Numbered from the stretch's first letter, positions 11,737 through 24,163 are shown. The stretch is DNA of 64,000 bases from Utricularia gibba (GCA_002189035.1 NEEC01000015.1:1798001-1862000); one strand, 5' to 3'. A program made the numbers and translations. Notes: generated by a model from the sequence alone, not told the origin.

Positions 11737-14700
11737 ATGTCAAAGGTTTCAATCCGTATATTCTCCGGTGGAAATATCTTAAGAGATCAATACTCCAATT
11801 CTGTTGTATATGATCGTGACCCCGTAAAGGTGATTCTAGTGAAACCTACAATTTCACTAGAACGATTTATCGAGATTTTACAACGTGAGGTAAATATAGT
11901 TGTAGATTTTCGTATTGTTCGTATCAAAGTCAAATTTTATGATGTCAACACTCACGACTTCAACTTCTTCCCAATTTCTGATGAATCCGGTCTACGGTAT
12001 GCCTTGAATCCATTCAACTCACAATATGATGTGGACTTATATATTATTGATGATAGCATGAGTCAATGTGCTTCTTCTAGTTATTCCGGTAAGTACAATA
12101 TTTTCAGAATATAATTTATATTTATTTTTCATGCATTAAAACTATAAATTTTGCATAATCTAAATATAAATATTGATTTTGTAATGCATAATGTTTGGAT
12201 ACTTATTATGAGTGTGATTACATAATATTTTATTAATATACACAATTCATCAGATTTATAATTAAGTGATCACTATATTAGCATACATCATATTAATATT
12301 GATGATAGTATTTATTTTTATTTAATAATGAGTAAACTAAATTTTTAGATAATTAAGTTTAAAAACTAATTTATAATTAATATCAATTATAAAATTAATT
12401 TGCACATAAAGAAAGATCTTTGGTTGTGTCAATATTAATTGGCCGATGAATTCTGAGAACTATTTAAAATAAACTTAAAAAAATGATTTAAGAATTTTAG
12501 TAATAGGTATTGATATAAAAACATAAAATATTTTAAATAATCAAAAAGAAAAGTTAAGAACTATTTATAATAAAAAAAGAATAAGTGGAGAATTAATTTG
12601 AATAAAAAAAGTTGAGATTAAAATAAAAAAAATATTAATTCAGCATAGAACCGTAAGTAATTTTTTAGCATTTTTATTATTAATATCACTTATGAAATTA
12701 ATTTTCGTAAATAAATAATAATTTTGATGAAAAATAACTATTATTAAAATAAAATTTACAAAATAATTTAAGAATTTCAATAATAAAATATTGATGTAAA
12801 GTATAAATATTTTAAATAATTAAAAAGAAAGTTAATAACAATATGTAATAAAAAGAAAATAAATGTAAAAATTAATTTGAATAAAGAGAATTGAGGTTAA
12901 AGTAAAAAAATTATTAATTCATTATAGGAAGAGAAGTAATTTTGATAACTATACATTTTACTAATTATTTTCATGAATAACAGTGCCAATGGCTCCGCAA
13001 CCGATTCAAGATCAACAATATTTCGATTCAGAATACTATCAAAATTTGTACAACTCACTCCCGTCGTCCTACATTGAACAAGATTTCGACCCGTTCGATT
13101 TTCCACATCCCCAACCATCTGAGCCTCATCATGAAAATGCTGCCTCTGACAATGACCCCATGGAGGAGCATGAGGAATTTCCAGAGTACAACAGTGATGA
13201 TGATTCTGATTACATTGCAGATACTGTCGAGAGTGACTCTGATGATGAATTTATCCCAACCCCAGAGGAGGTGGCTATGGCAGTAGCCGCGTTGGATGAC
13301 GGAAACATAGGTGCTACACCATCTATTGGGGTAGATGACAATGATGCAACTCTTGATGACTTGGAAGAAGGTCCCCCTGCAAATTATTATGATCGAATCC
13401 CATCTATGTATACACAACAGGCAGAGGAGATGCATCTGCGTGAGGGTATGCATTTTAATGATAGACAAAGTATGATGGATGCAGTGATGAGATATCATGT
13501 ATCGGTGGCACAACGAGAGTTCAAGGTGTATAAGAGTGACAAAAAGAATTATTCCGTCATTTGTCGACAAGCAGCAAATGGAAGTAGTAATTGCCCATTT
13601 GCGCTGCGTGGGGGACCTAGCAAGAAGACGAACACATGGAGGATTACTATGCTGGTGGAGCCACATACTTGCGATGTGACTGATTCATTGGGAGCTGGTC
13701 ATCATGCCAACCTATCAATCAAATTCATTGCGCCTCGATTGAAACCATACTTGAAAGCCACGCTCACAATCAAAGGGGTGTAGTCGATTATCAGAGACAA
13801 GTGGGGGTATGAGGTTAGCAAGTGGCAGGCCTGGGCTTGCATGATCCGTGCATACGAACTTTGCTACGGTACCTGGGAGAAGTCTGTGATAGAGCTACCA
13901 CGGTATCTAGAAGAGGTTCGTCATAGAAACTCAGGCACTGTGGTCAATTGGGGTGATGATGCACAGGATACCCAGGGCCCACATTATCTAAGAAGGGTTT
14001 TTTGGGCATTCGGTTTTGCGATTCGAGCCTTCGCCTATGCTCGTCCGGTGCTATGTGTCGACGCCACACACTTATACGGTCGCTATGACTACAAGCTGCT
14101 TGTTGCGGTTGCCGTTGATGGGAGCAACAAGATTTGCCCTGTCGCTTACGCCTTCGTAAGAAGTGAGAGTGAGGAGGATTGGACGTGGTTTTTAGGATTG
14201 CTTGGAATGCATATTGTCCGAGATAGAGAAGGAGTATGTATCATAAGTGACCGTGCCGCAGGCATATTAGCAGCATATAGGAACTACAAGGAATGGTTTC
14301 CCCATTATGGCGTGCATCGTTTTTGTAATTGGCACCTCCGCAAGAATGTTCAGACGCATATTGGAAGACGATCGAAGGGTGTGTCCAACATGGTGCATAG
14401 GGTTTCTTATGCTAGGAATGAGGTAGATTTTCAAAATGCATGGAATCACTTGAAAGAGCACTGTCCAAAGGTACATGCTTATTTGGAAGATATTCCATTT
14501 GAGGAGTGGACATTGCTATATGATGGAGGACATCAGTTAGTAGTTTTTAGGTTATTTTTTAAAATTATGAATTTGATATGACATCACAAATTATATTATC
14601 TACAAACATCATGTACAGGTATACCATAATGACCACCAATCCTGCGGAAGCTTTGAACGGTGCCCTAAGGGAAGCTCGACGCTTACCTCCAACCCAAATT

Positions 14701-15912
14701 GCCAAGGTATTATGATATGCAATAATGTTTGAGCCTTTATACTATCAATCTTTTATAATATTCAAGAAAATTTCAGGTTACTTTCGAGAAAGGAAGAGAG
14801 TATTTTGAGAAATACCGAGCAGCAGCGATGAAGAGACATAAAGAGGGCATACTTTTTGGGAGAGTAGTGGAGGAAGCATATCGAGAGGAAGCGAGAGCAT
14901 TGCCATTCCTACAATGCATTGTGTATGATACTGAGAATCAGGTGGCAGACATCATAGAGGAGACTCCACACTCTTCTCAATCCCGAAGGGTGCGTGTTAT
15001 CCAAGGAGAGTGTGCCTGCGGGATTTGGAACATAGACCGTTACCTTTGTCGTCATGCACAAAAGGTAATAATACGATATCTGTTATATCATTTTTCCTAT
15101 GATTTAAATGCATTGATTACATGCAGGCCCTTCATAAATTTCGTATTAATCCAAGGACTCGAGCCTCGGTATACTACCTTGTAACCACAATGGTTAATAT
15201 GTACCGAGGTAGCATTAATCCGGTAAGAGATGAGAGTGAATGGGAACCCGCACCCTTTGAGCTCTTGGTTGACCCAGCACGTAAACGAGTCACCGTCGGT
15301 CGAACACAGTCAACAAGGTACAAGGGGCCACCAGATTTTGAGCAGAGAGCAACTAGACGTGAGAGGCGACGGAAACCGAATGAAGCCTCATCTGGCATCA
15401 CCCGGAACCAGTCAATGCAACAACATGGACTGGAAGATTCACATAATAGTACATCGAGGCGTTCTAGGAGACAACAGGATGCAAGTAAGGGACCAAGCTC
15501 GATTGATTTGAATACTCCTCCTCCTCCAAGCCAGGATTATGGATATGCGCCCTCGTTCAAAGAGTCTTCGGCGTATCCGATCCCTTCTTACAGTGAGGTA
15601 CCACATTCTAGGCGAGATAGCACATTACTGTCCACAGGATACAACAAACCGGGAGGCTCCTCGTTCAGACATTCGTCGTATGATGGTCTCGAATTGGGTC
15701 TTGCTATAAAACCCATCTCAACAACGGCATGTGATTCAATATCACATCCCCCTTGGGCTCCGCAAGGCATAGCTACTAGGAATTCGATATCATATCTTCC
15801 AAGGCATCCGCAACTCGAGAGTCGGAGTGGCACAAACATTGGCACCCAGAGGAAGAAGGGCCTTGTGAAACTTATTGGAAATAAAATAAGTGGTGTATTT
15901 AAGAAGAAGTAG
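11737..15912 (+). pseudogene. MuDR-type MULE transposase with one internal stop
   Basis: Catalyses excision and integration of MULEs. Exons: 11737-12088 (N-terminal PB1-like leader, SIRIFSGG...), 12984-14535, 14619-14706, 14777-15064 and 15127-15912. Exon 2 has an acidic region, the MuDR DNA-binding segment (REGMHFNDRQSMMDAVMRY...FKVYKSDKKNYSVIC), then the DDE core: VDATHLYG (first D), ISDRAAGI (second D), RFCNWHLRKNV (C2H). Exon 3 carries NPAEALNGALREAR (catalytic E). Exon 4 has the SWIM zinc finger CACGIWNIDRYLCRH. The frame is interrupted only by TAG at 13781-13783; the frame before and after is the same, so this is a substitution, not an indel. The C-terminal tail contains SIDLNTPPPP. It may still be read in part from the Met at 13841, which would lack the DNA-binding part but keep the catalytic core. 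Confidence 0.88.
12089..12983 (+). other. Large AT-rich intron of the MULE transposase gene
   Basis: An 895-base intron between the leader exon and the main transposase exon, with CCG|GTAAGT at the donor and AACAG|TG at the acceptor. Very AT-rich, with loosely repeated ATTAATTTGAATAAA-like segments near 12590-12660 and 12860-12920, which suggest an old internal duplication. No other gene is visible. Confidence 0.6.
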
Positions 15913-16402
15913 ATGTTTTAAAATTGTCTAAAATGCAGTTGAATACTTGATCTATTTTTTCAAATATTGGCTTTGAGTCAAATGGATAATTTACCTTCGA
16001 TCGATAAAAACACTCATTTATATCACTTGTAAATAAAACAAAAATTAAAAAAAATATGTATTTTTCGTATTCTATCAAGAATACGGAAAAGTGATGAGAT
16101 ACCAAAGATCAATATTGATCAGAATGACAAAAAAATCAAAACCCAAGATCCATAGGACCCCAATCTCTAACTCACTTAGTTCATCGCATTAACACAAACC
16201 CGGTAAATGAGAATGCAAATCTCAAGAAACCCAGTTGAAAAATTGGACAGACAAATCCAAAATTCCACATTTCATTGAGGTAAAAAAAGCTGCTGAGTTA
16301 AAAAAAAACAAAAATACATAAAAATGTATTTTTCCAACATTAACCAAAAGGATGTATTTTGCAAACTAAAATTGTAAAAAGATGTATATCACCAACTCAG
16401 CC

Positions 16403-16412
16403 AGTAGAAGTC
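16403..16412. repeat. Target-site duplication, right copy (MULE)
   Basis: AGTAGAAGTC, identical to 11291-11300. Removing the element and one copy gives a continuous empty site reading CACCGAAAGTAGAAGTCACC. Confidence 0.85.
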
Positions 16413-17263
16413 ACCGGTAAATCAAATTTACCATCGATTCCAAGCAGATTGGCAGGAAAAAAAAAAAAAGTTACCACAGGCCTGTCCTCCTCCCGAAGTC
16501 TGAAAACTAGCACACGTGTCCCACGTTTGACCTAAATTATATTATTAAAGATTATTATTGATTTTATTTACATCAATACTAATATATATTTAATATACTA
16601 ATTTAACAATACAAAAATATTTTATAAAATAATTTTAAAATAATAAATTGAGTATTTCTCGTCTTATAGATGGGTTTTGTTACATAATCTAATTTTTAAA
16701 TTATTTATTTTAAACATATTTATTAAATATAATATTATTTCAAATATAAATACATGCTAAACTATGTATAAAAAAATTTTAATTTTAATTATTTATTCCA
16801 TTATTTATCTAATAATAGACTGGAAATAGTACATAAATTGGGGAGAAATATAAAAAAAAAAGATTGGATATTTAATTTTTATCCATGAGGTGGCAGGTGA
16901 AGAATCACCGGGCTGTTTTCTTTTGCCTGCAATTCTGATTTCTGAATCATGGGTTTTTTTAATTAATCTGCTGTCAGTGATTCTTACCTTGAAGAATGGA
17001 ATAAAAAAAAGGGTTACAGGTGAGAGAGGGGGTCAAAAAATATGGAATTGAGTAAAAAGAATACAAATTAAATGCCTGTGGGACTGGTACTGTGTCGAAA
17101 GCGAAACCAAAGAAGAGTAGAGGGGTAATGGGGCGGCCTGGATGTCTGGGATAATGCTTTTTTCTTGCTTCTCTTCCATTACACTGAAATGAGATTACAA
17201 TCTCTCCTCTGCATTTATACTGCTTTTGGTTCTCGCTCTGCGTGTATGATTTGAACAAAAAAA
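16413..17263. other. AT-rich intergenic DNA upstream of second MYB
   Basis: No supported gene. Strongly AT-rich with A-runs (about 16458-16470 and 16850-16861). The last approximately 300 bases become pyrimidine/purine mixed and likely include the promoter and leader of the MYB gene starting at 17264. Minus-strand open frames at 16974-17532 overlap the MYB exon and are shadows. Confidence 0.5.
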
Positions 17264-18683
17264 ATGGTGAAGAAGAGTGAGAAGAGGAGGAGGAAGAAGA
17301 GAGGTAGAGTGCCTTGCTGTGACAAAGAAGGGGTTAAGAGAGGAGCTTGGACTCCTGAAGAAGACAAGATTCTTGTTGATTTCGTGACAAAGAATGGGCA
17401 TGGAACATGGAGGAATCTTCCTAAACTTGCAGGTTTTTCTTTTCTCTTCTTTTGTAATTGCTTTCTCTCCTGCAAAACTTCTTCTTTGTGCCAAAACAAG
17501 CAATCATGTTCATTTGGGTTTGTGTACTCCATTGGGAGAAATTACGATAGAAAAAGGGGGTGTGTTTCTGTTCCAATGAACTTGGCCTTGAACGTTAGAG
17601 CTTTGAAGATTGCTTCACTGTGTCGTTACAAAAAAAAAAAAAAATGTTCAATGCAGAAGCGTTTCTTCAGACTAAATTTTTGTGCAGGAGGTGTTTGTTT
17701 TGAAACTTGGGTTGGACTCTTCTTTGTTTCATGAGCTTCATGTAATGGAGGAAGGAAAAAAGCGTAGATTCTGAGAAAGCATATATTAAAGTAGAAAGAA
17801 AAGGAGGCTTTTGACTCCTTGAAACATAATCTCTAAGTGAAGTGGACCATAGAAAGTGAAAAGTGTGGTGCCAAGACTTGTTTTGTGTTAATGGTATTGG
17901 AGTTCACAGGCTTACTTCGATGTGGGAAAAGTTGTCGGCTTCGCTGGACAAATTACCTTCGCCCGGACATCAAGCGTGGTCCATTTACTCCCCAAGAAGA
18001 GAAGACAATCATTCATTTGCATCAGAGGCTTGGTAACAAGTAAATTCACTGCTTCTGGGGCCTCCCTCTTAACTTCTCTTTGCATTCATTACTCTGTGCA
18101 GTCTTAATCCTCTTCAAACCTGTACTTTCCTAGTCCTAATGGTGCTCATGTAATGAAATCTGAATCCTTACGACCACCAGACTGTTTATTGACCATGTGT
18201 GTTGCCTCCAGATGGGCTGCTATTGCTTCCAAATTACCAGGAAGAACTGACAACGATGTCAAGAACTTCTGGAACTCACACCTGAGGAAGCGCGTTGGAG
18301 ATCGATCGTCTTCGAAGGCGTTTCATACGAGTGAGGGTGTCCATACAGGACTTGGAGCACCACCCAACAAGCACCTCGGTGATTACTTCATGCGCCTATG
18401 GAACTCTGAGGTCGGAGAATCGTTTCGAAACCAGAGAGAAATGACAATTGAATGTGATGGGGGGTTCTCCGGCAGCCAGGGTTCGAAGCAAGAAAACACA
18501 GTGGCGGCGGCTGATTACAAAGGAGGGGGCTGCTGCAAGGAGGAGCCAGAGGATTTGGCTGCTTATTCTGACACCTCCAAGTCCATAGACATAGAGATGC
18601 TGACGCTGCTTCTAGATTTCCCGAGTGAAGAGAGTGACATGGGATTCCTCCGAGGGAGCTTCGATCGTGAATTTTATGCTTGA
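17264..18683 (+). CDS. R2R3-MYB transcription factor
   Basis: Nuclear DNA-binding regulator. Exons 17264-17432, 17910-18039 and 18212-18683, with the standard MYB intron phases. The N terminus is very basic ([16 protein letters not shown]), followed by [28 protein letters not shown] (R2), [25 protein letters not shown] and [11 protein letters not shown] (R2/R3), then [27 protein letters not shown] (R3). The tail ends in an acidic stretch, [21 protein letters not shown], a plausible activation region. The PCCDK...[23 protein letters not shown] wording is shared by several subgroups and I cannot assign one. The basic N-terminal extension before PCCDK is longer than the usual MGR. All three exons are in frame. 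Confidence 0.9.
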
Positions 18684-19765
18684 ATCCTAGAAACAGTCCC
18701 CAGGTTGTCTCTTCTGCCGGCACCTGTGTTCTTGTGTTGGGACATGCCCTGTCGTATTGACCCTCAAGAGTTGCTGTTGTATGAGTGAAATCTCTAGTTG
18801 CAGGTTTCTTGTCCGAGTTCTTGCAGCTCCAAATGAATCATGACGGCGCACCCTCTCTTTGTAAATACACACAATCTACCTGAAAAAATAAATGAAAAAT
18901 ACCAAAGTATTTATATCCTTTCTATTCCTACAAGAAGTCTAACGATTGTTTCAAAATTCCGGATTAAATTTTAAATTAGATTCGTCTTAATTTGAGTTCA
19001 TGATTTTTTAAAATATAATTTAATAATTTTAAAGAAAAAAATTAATTTTTTTCAAATTTAAAATATTAATTATATATAGTTACTTTTATTTTTTAAAATA
19101 TTTTTATAATGATTCTATTCTAACTTGATTTAATTCAATATAACAAATATTCAATTTAAAATTATAAATAATTAAGAAATTGAGCTGAATCTCAATTGAT
19201 CAAGTCAAGTTCAATTTTGCGATATTTTGTGTAGTATAAATATAAGATTTTTCAAAATTTGTTCAATTGGATCCGGTTCGGTTCGTTTCCCTCTAAAATT
19301 TTAAAATTAGGTATACCAAATGCACACTTCTTAATAATATTTATATGCAAATTGATTTTCAGTAAAAAGAAAACAAGAGTTTTTTTTTTTTGAAATATTC
19401 CCATTTTTTTTTCTAAAAAAAAAAGAAAACAAATTCTATAGGGTTTTGCAGAAACAGCGTACCGGCGGATTTTCGCCATTGAAGATGGCGAAGGGCGACT
19501 GAAAGGAGCATTGTCGATTCGTTGGGGATCTGACGACGACTTCTATTGCAGCTCATATTATTATCTAAACGAGGGGTCTTTGGTATTGTTTATCACGACG
19601 CACGATTTTCAGCCTTTTATGGGAACTTGTGGGCATTCTGAATTGATCGGAGATGAACAAAGTTTTCAGAATTTGAGATGTGATTCATTAGGTTTTTCAT
19701 CGATTTTGAGTGCAAATGTGTTTGAAGAATGATGGGGTTTTCATTGCTCTTTCTATTCTTTTGCC
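18684..19765. other. Intergenic DNA between MYB and PPR genes
   Basis: The first approximately 200 bases are probably the MYB 3' UTR. 18900-19440 is AT-rich with T- and A-runs near 19380-19430. 19440-19765 is likely the leader of the PPR gene. No conserved coding signal seen. Confidence 0.5.
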
Positions 19766-21235
19766 ATGTACTCTATAGCTCGTTTAGGTCCAAAAATTTG
19801 CAAGAAAATCTGTACTTGTTGTGTAATTTTACGTACATTGTGCAGTAGATACTGTAATGCTGATGATTCCGATAAGGGGATTGAGAGCATTGAGCATTTT
19901 CTTAATGAGTCGTGGAAAAGTTCAAGTTTTGAGGTTGAGGAGGAGGATAAGTATGAATTTTCTGATAGGAGAAATAGGGGTGATCACAAGGGTAATTTTC
20001 CAGCTAGACAGAATTTTATTCGACAGGCAAAGAGTGATGCTGAGAAAATTCTTGAAATTCTCCACCAAGATGGCCCAGGATTTGATGCAAAACCTTTGCT
20101 ATCGGAGCTCGGTGTGAAAGTCTCGGGTCTCCTTGCCGGAGAAGTCCTCTTAGGTATCTTGAAGATGATAAGTTACACGAATAAAAATAGGTGTGCAAAG
20201 CTGGGATATAAGTTTTTCGTGTGGTCTGGTGAGCAGGAGAGTTTCAGGCACACGTTGAACACATATCATCTTATGATGGAGATCTTTGCAGAGTGTGAAG
20301 AACTTAAAGCTATGTGGAGGTTATTTGATGAAATGACTGACAAAGGTTATCCAATTACCGCAAGAACTTTCAACATACTCATATGCACCTGTGGAGCTGC
20401 TGGTTTGGGTAGGAAAATTGTGGAGAGGTTTATTAAATCAAAGAACTTCAAATACCGGCCGTATAAGCATTCGTTTAATGCGATTCTGCGCTCACTTGTG
20501 ACTCAAAATCAATTTGAATTGATTGAATGGGTTTATGATCAGATGCTGGTTGAAGGCCACTCCCCAGATATGTTAACGTATAACATCACCATGTTTGCCA
20601 AAATCCGGTTGGGAAAGCTTGACCATTTCCATGGACTGCTCGATGAGATGGGAAGAAATGGATTCTCGCCTGATATGCACACGTACAATCTACTTCTCCA
20701 TGTTCTTGGTAAGGTTGACAAACCAATTGCAGCACTGAAGCTTCTGAATCACATGAAGGAACTTGGTATGGAACCGAGTGTGCTCCACTTTACCACGCTA
20801 ATTGACGGGCTTAGTCGGGCTGGCAACTTGGAAGCTAGTCAGTATTTCTTCGATGAAATGATAAAGCAAGGGGCTGTGCCTGATGTTGTTTGCTACACTG
20901 TTATGATAACAGCATATGTTGTGGCCAGGCAGATTGATAAAGCGCGAGAGATATTCAATGAGATGAGAAATAATGGCCATCTGCCAAATGTGTACACTTA
21001 CAACTCGATGATCCGCGGTCTTTGCATGGTGAGAAAGTTCCAGGAAGCACAGTCGATGCTGGAAGAAATGGAAGCAAGAGGTTGCAATCCAAATTTCCTT
21101 GTATACACAACACTGGTGGGTTACCTCCGGGGGGCAGGTAAACTGACAGAAGCCCATGGCATTATAAGACATATGTTGGAGAAAGGTAGACATCTTCATC
21201 TGCTACATAAAATCAAAACATACAGAAGAGACTGA
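19766..21235 (+). CDS. P-class pentatricopeptide repeat protein (At1g55630/At3g60050 type)
   Basis: Intronless ORF of 489 residues. P-class PPR proteins bind organellar transcripts and act in RNA stability, splicing or translation. The N-terminal approximately 110 residues contain a basic, cysteine-bearing targeting-like start. Then come KFFVWSGEQESFRHTLNTYHLMMEIFAE and about eight 35-residue repeats, for example HTYNLLLHVLGKVDKPIAALKLLNHMKELGMEPS, then LHFTTLIDGLSRAGNLEASQYFFDEM, VCYTVMITAYVVARQIDKAREIFNEM and YTYNSMIRGLCMVRKFQEAQSMLEEM. From memory, the whole protein lines up with the Arabidopsis At1g55630/At3g60050 pair, including the end RHMLEKG....KIKTYRRD. The precise start is uncertain; another in-frame Met is not obvious upstream. 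Confidence 0.9.
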   Translation: MYSIARLGPKICKKICTCCVILRTLCSRYCNADDSDKGIESIEHFLNESWKSSSFEVEEEDKYEFSDRRNRGDHKGNFPARQNFIRQAKSDAEKILEILHQDGPGFDAKPLLSELGVKVSGLLAGEVLLGILKMISYTNKNRCAKLGYKFFVWSGEQESFRHTLNTYHLMMEIFAECEELKAMWRLFDEMTDKGYPITARTFNILICTCGAAGLGRKIVERFIKSKNFKYRPYKHSFNAILRSLVTQNQFELIEWVYDQMLVEGHSPDMLTYNITMFAKIRLGKLDHFHGLLDEMGRNGFSPDMHTYNLLLHVLGKVDKPIAALKLLNHMKELGMEPSVLHFTTLIDGLSRAGNLEASQYFFDEMIKQGAVPDVVCYTVMITAYVVARQIDKAREIFNEMRNNGHLPNVYTYNSMIRGLCMVRKFQEAQSMLEEMEARGCNPNFLVYTTLVGYLRGAGKLTEAHGIIRHMLEKGRHLHLLHKIKTYRRD

Positions 21236-21711
21236 GTAGTTTATGAAATCGAATGGATGCTGCATCGCCGAGTTTAAGGTGTTGCCTCCTCCAAGTGCGG
21301 TTTTGCTTATCTATGCTCGTGTACTGATGGCGTTTCTCATCGTTTTTTGGTGTAATCTTGGTATCTATGCCGTTCATGGTTCGCTTTTGGTGGAAGGAGG
21401 CTCGTATTTTTTTACTAGCGAACTGATGATTACTGGGACTCATTGCTCATGTATAATACTGAATAGCTTTGACGTTGTCTCTGCCAATCTTTCAAAGGTG
21501 ATGATACAAGGATCATACACGATGGGTTATTCACAAAGCAGCAGATTCAGATTCGGAGTTCTTGTTCCAGCAGCCATGCAGGTGGTGCCTGATCACTCGT
21601 TGCCGAGAGTGACTTTGAACGGCATAGACTCTGGTACAAAGACGTTGCTCAGGGCATACATGGCTGGAAACCAGTGAGAGTGCACTGGTTTTCTTATGGT
21701 GTACAATGACT

Positions 21712-23574
21712 TCAGCCTCTGATGAAAACCAAACCAATGGCTGTGACAAGGATTGTTGACGGAAGTCCAAACTTGAGATGGCTGAAAAACGATAAGTTGT
21801 AGCCGTAGTGTTGGGCACTGCGAGCCTGCTCACAGACTATCAGATTGGCTGCCGACCCCAACAGGGATAGGTTCCCAGCCACTGTGCTGACCCAGGCCAG
21901 TATCAGCCATGACTTCTTCTCCCTACCTGGAGAGATCGATGCCGCGGATGCTGCCACCCGACCTCCAAGAAGCAGCACTGCAGATCAAGAGAACAAGAAG
22001 ATTATAATGTAAACAAATGAGATAGAAAAGTTTTGAGTCTTGTTTCTCTATATTTGAACAAGAGAACATCTGTATACCTGTTGGCACATTAGAAGCCACG
22101 TTTGAGAGCACGAGTATGACAGTGGCTAGAACGACTATTCCGGTCACATGATCTATACCGGCATAAGGCTCGATGAAATCCCACAGTGCACTAGGGATAC
22201 CGGTTTTGTTGAAGCCATCGACCGTGATGAACATCCCACAGAAGAATACCAAGAGCGAGTATGATACCTGGAAGGCAAAGATGAACCACTCATGTGTTGT
22301 ATAAACATGATGCTTGTGCATTGCGAAATATAGAAAGGAAAATGCTCATTGTTGTCATGGATTGGTATTACCTTCTCTAAGCACGGTCGGGCGTCCTTGA
22401 AATCAAGAATAACTAGAGCAAGCGCAGCCATCAGTGCCGTCCACGACATATTCAGACCTGCCAGCAGAGACGCAAGCATTCCAAGTGTAACAAGGTAGAC
22501 ACATGTTTTCCACAAGTACTGTTTCCACTTATCAGGAATAGCTGAATCATCTTCTGTGCTGATCATCATCCCAAAACTCTTTTTTGATGATAGAGAAGGA
22601 GAACTTCCAACACCTTCCGGAGAAACCATGTTCCCTTGAGATGCATCGAACTTAGTATTTTGAACATTTTCCCTGGAGTTCTTCCAGTCAACTTGTCCAT
22701 CTGTATGCTCTGTAATGCTATTCACGCTTGGTGAGCTATGAACACTCGTTATCTCAGAAATATTCCCACGAATCCGGAGTGTTGTCTTGGAACTTTCAAA
22801 ATTCGGCGAGTTATGGAAATCCCAATGTTTCAAATTTGAGCCATCTTCCTGGGAATGGGACATTGTTGCAGGGGAAAAACGGTGAGAAATTACATCATCT
22901 TCACAGACACTTTCTGGAATAACATCCTCTTCATCCTTCTGAACAGACAACAACTTCCAATACATGGCCAGGAGAATCATAGCATTGACAATCATTCCGA
23001 CAAGCATTGCAGGAAAAATGCCAAACAAGAATTCCCCAAAACTAATCTTGCTTTGGACAGCAATAACTAAGTTTTGGGGATTACCTATTGGAGTCGCAGA
23101 CGATCCAATATTTGCACTGGAGGCCAATGCTAAGAGGAAAGGGTGAGGTGGGATATTCTGCTGCCTGGCAACCTTCAATACAAACTCGGTCAGAACAACA
23201 CAGCAAGTATCGTTTGTGAAAAAGGCACTAGAAATGGCAGAGATCACACATATCCGGCAAAGTAAATCCTTTGGACCATTGCTCTTCCAGGAGAGCAATT
23301 TCCCCAAGTACTTGAACATATCAGCTCGCTCAAGATATACACTAACTACCATAGTTCCAAAGAGTAATCCAAGAATTGGAAGATCGACGGCTGCATAAGC
23401 TTGTTCTGGTGCTATGACTTGAAAAAGTACCATAAGCATGGCCCCAAGTAACGAGCCTGCTGTTCTACCAATAGGCAAAAATGGCACGGAAGGGAAAACA
23501 GCCAATACCCAGAATACAGCAAAAGCAAAAGAACCTAAAATCAATTTTACAGAGGGTGCCATCACCATTTTCAC
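21712..23574 (-). CDS. LSI2-like silicon/arsenite efflux transporter (ArsB/NhaD family)
   Basis: Polytopic plasma-membrane anion/efflux carrier. Exons on the minus strand: 23574-22372, 22267-22078 and 21977-21712, giving about 552 residues. Exon 1 has several hydrophobic helices ([51 protein letters not shown]), the conserved [17 protein letters not shown] and the family signature [19 protein letters not shown], then a hydrophilic serine-rich loop (about residues 210-345). Exon 2 reads [37 protein letters not shown], and exon 3 [11 protein letters not shown]....[18 protein letters not shown], the paired second half. These match LSI2 family proteins; not every LSI2-like protein transports silicon, so the substrate is inferred. 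The 3' end lies about 470 bases from the 3' end of the convergent PPR gene. Confidence 0.9.
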
Positions 23575-24125
23575 TTAGGAAACAGCCTAATAAAAACCAA
23601 ACCCAATTTAAAATTTCTCTATTTGTTCTACTCTCCATCAACCATCATTGAAATCCGTTTCAGAATAGACGTTTGTTCATGAATCAGAGGCTTGCATCCC
23701 CTGAAGCTGGTACCAGTAACCGCCTCACAAAACAGTGAGACATCCCAAGCCCGGAAACAAATCTGTAGTGGACGAATGGCGAGATTCAATCCCAAAATTT
23801 AATAGCAAACCATCACATGAAACAAACACACTCATCGGAGCATTCCAAAACATTCAGGCGCAAATGAAGAGAACCAAGATGAGCATCCAGCAGGACATCC
23901 GCATTTTTCATAATAATAGTTGGACAACAAAACACTCCAGCTTCACATACCACGTGTCCGACAGCGCGACGGAGAGTGGCCTGAATTAACGATGATCGTC
24001 ATCACTTCCGCACCCGTTTTTGTCGGCTCTATCGAATTACTGTGCCATTGGATGCTGTAACCCATTTTTTGGGTATTTTTTTACATAGTATGAAATTTTT
24101 TTAAAAAATAGACAATTTGAAACTT

Positions 24126-24163
24126 TGGGCCTCTGGGCCTTCTCATGTCAGAATGCAAGCCCA
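24126..24163. promoter_or_regulatory. Three TGGGCC/AGCCCA (site II-like) elements
   Basis: TGGGCC at 24126-24131 and 24134-24139, and AGCCCA at 24158-24163. TGGGCY motifs are known TCP-binding site II elements of plant housekeeping genes. They lie about 550 bases upstream of the LSI2-like start codon, so they may serve that gene or an unrecognised transcript near 24560. Confidence 0.35.

Larger units (their letters stand above)
11301..16402 (+). mobile_element. Complete Mutator-like DNA transposon (MULE), 5.1 kb
   Basis: The element is bounded by 10-bp direct repeats (11291-11300 and 16403-16412) and carries 59-bp terminal inverted repeats (11301-11359 and 16344-16402). I count 47 of 59 matches by eye, with the inner 29 bp identical. 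Next to the left end, an approximately 28-30-bp unit containing AAAATACATC is repeated in tandem (copies at 11313, 11343, 11371 and 11401). Inside is a single plus-strand MuDR-type transposase gene of five exons. The element sits between two R2R3-MYB genes. Perfect target duplications suggest no later rearrangement of the ends; the diverged outer repeats and the nonsense codon suggest it is not freshly active. Confidence 0.9.

Noticed and set aside
13055-13666. 203-residue minus-strand open frame
   Set aside because: Antisense shadow of the transposase exon; the plus strand carries a clear MuDR domain.
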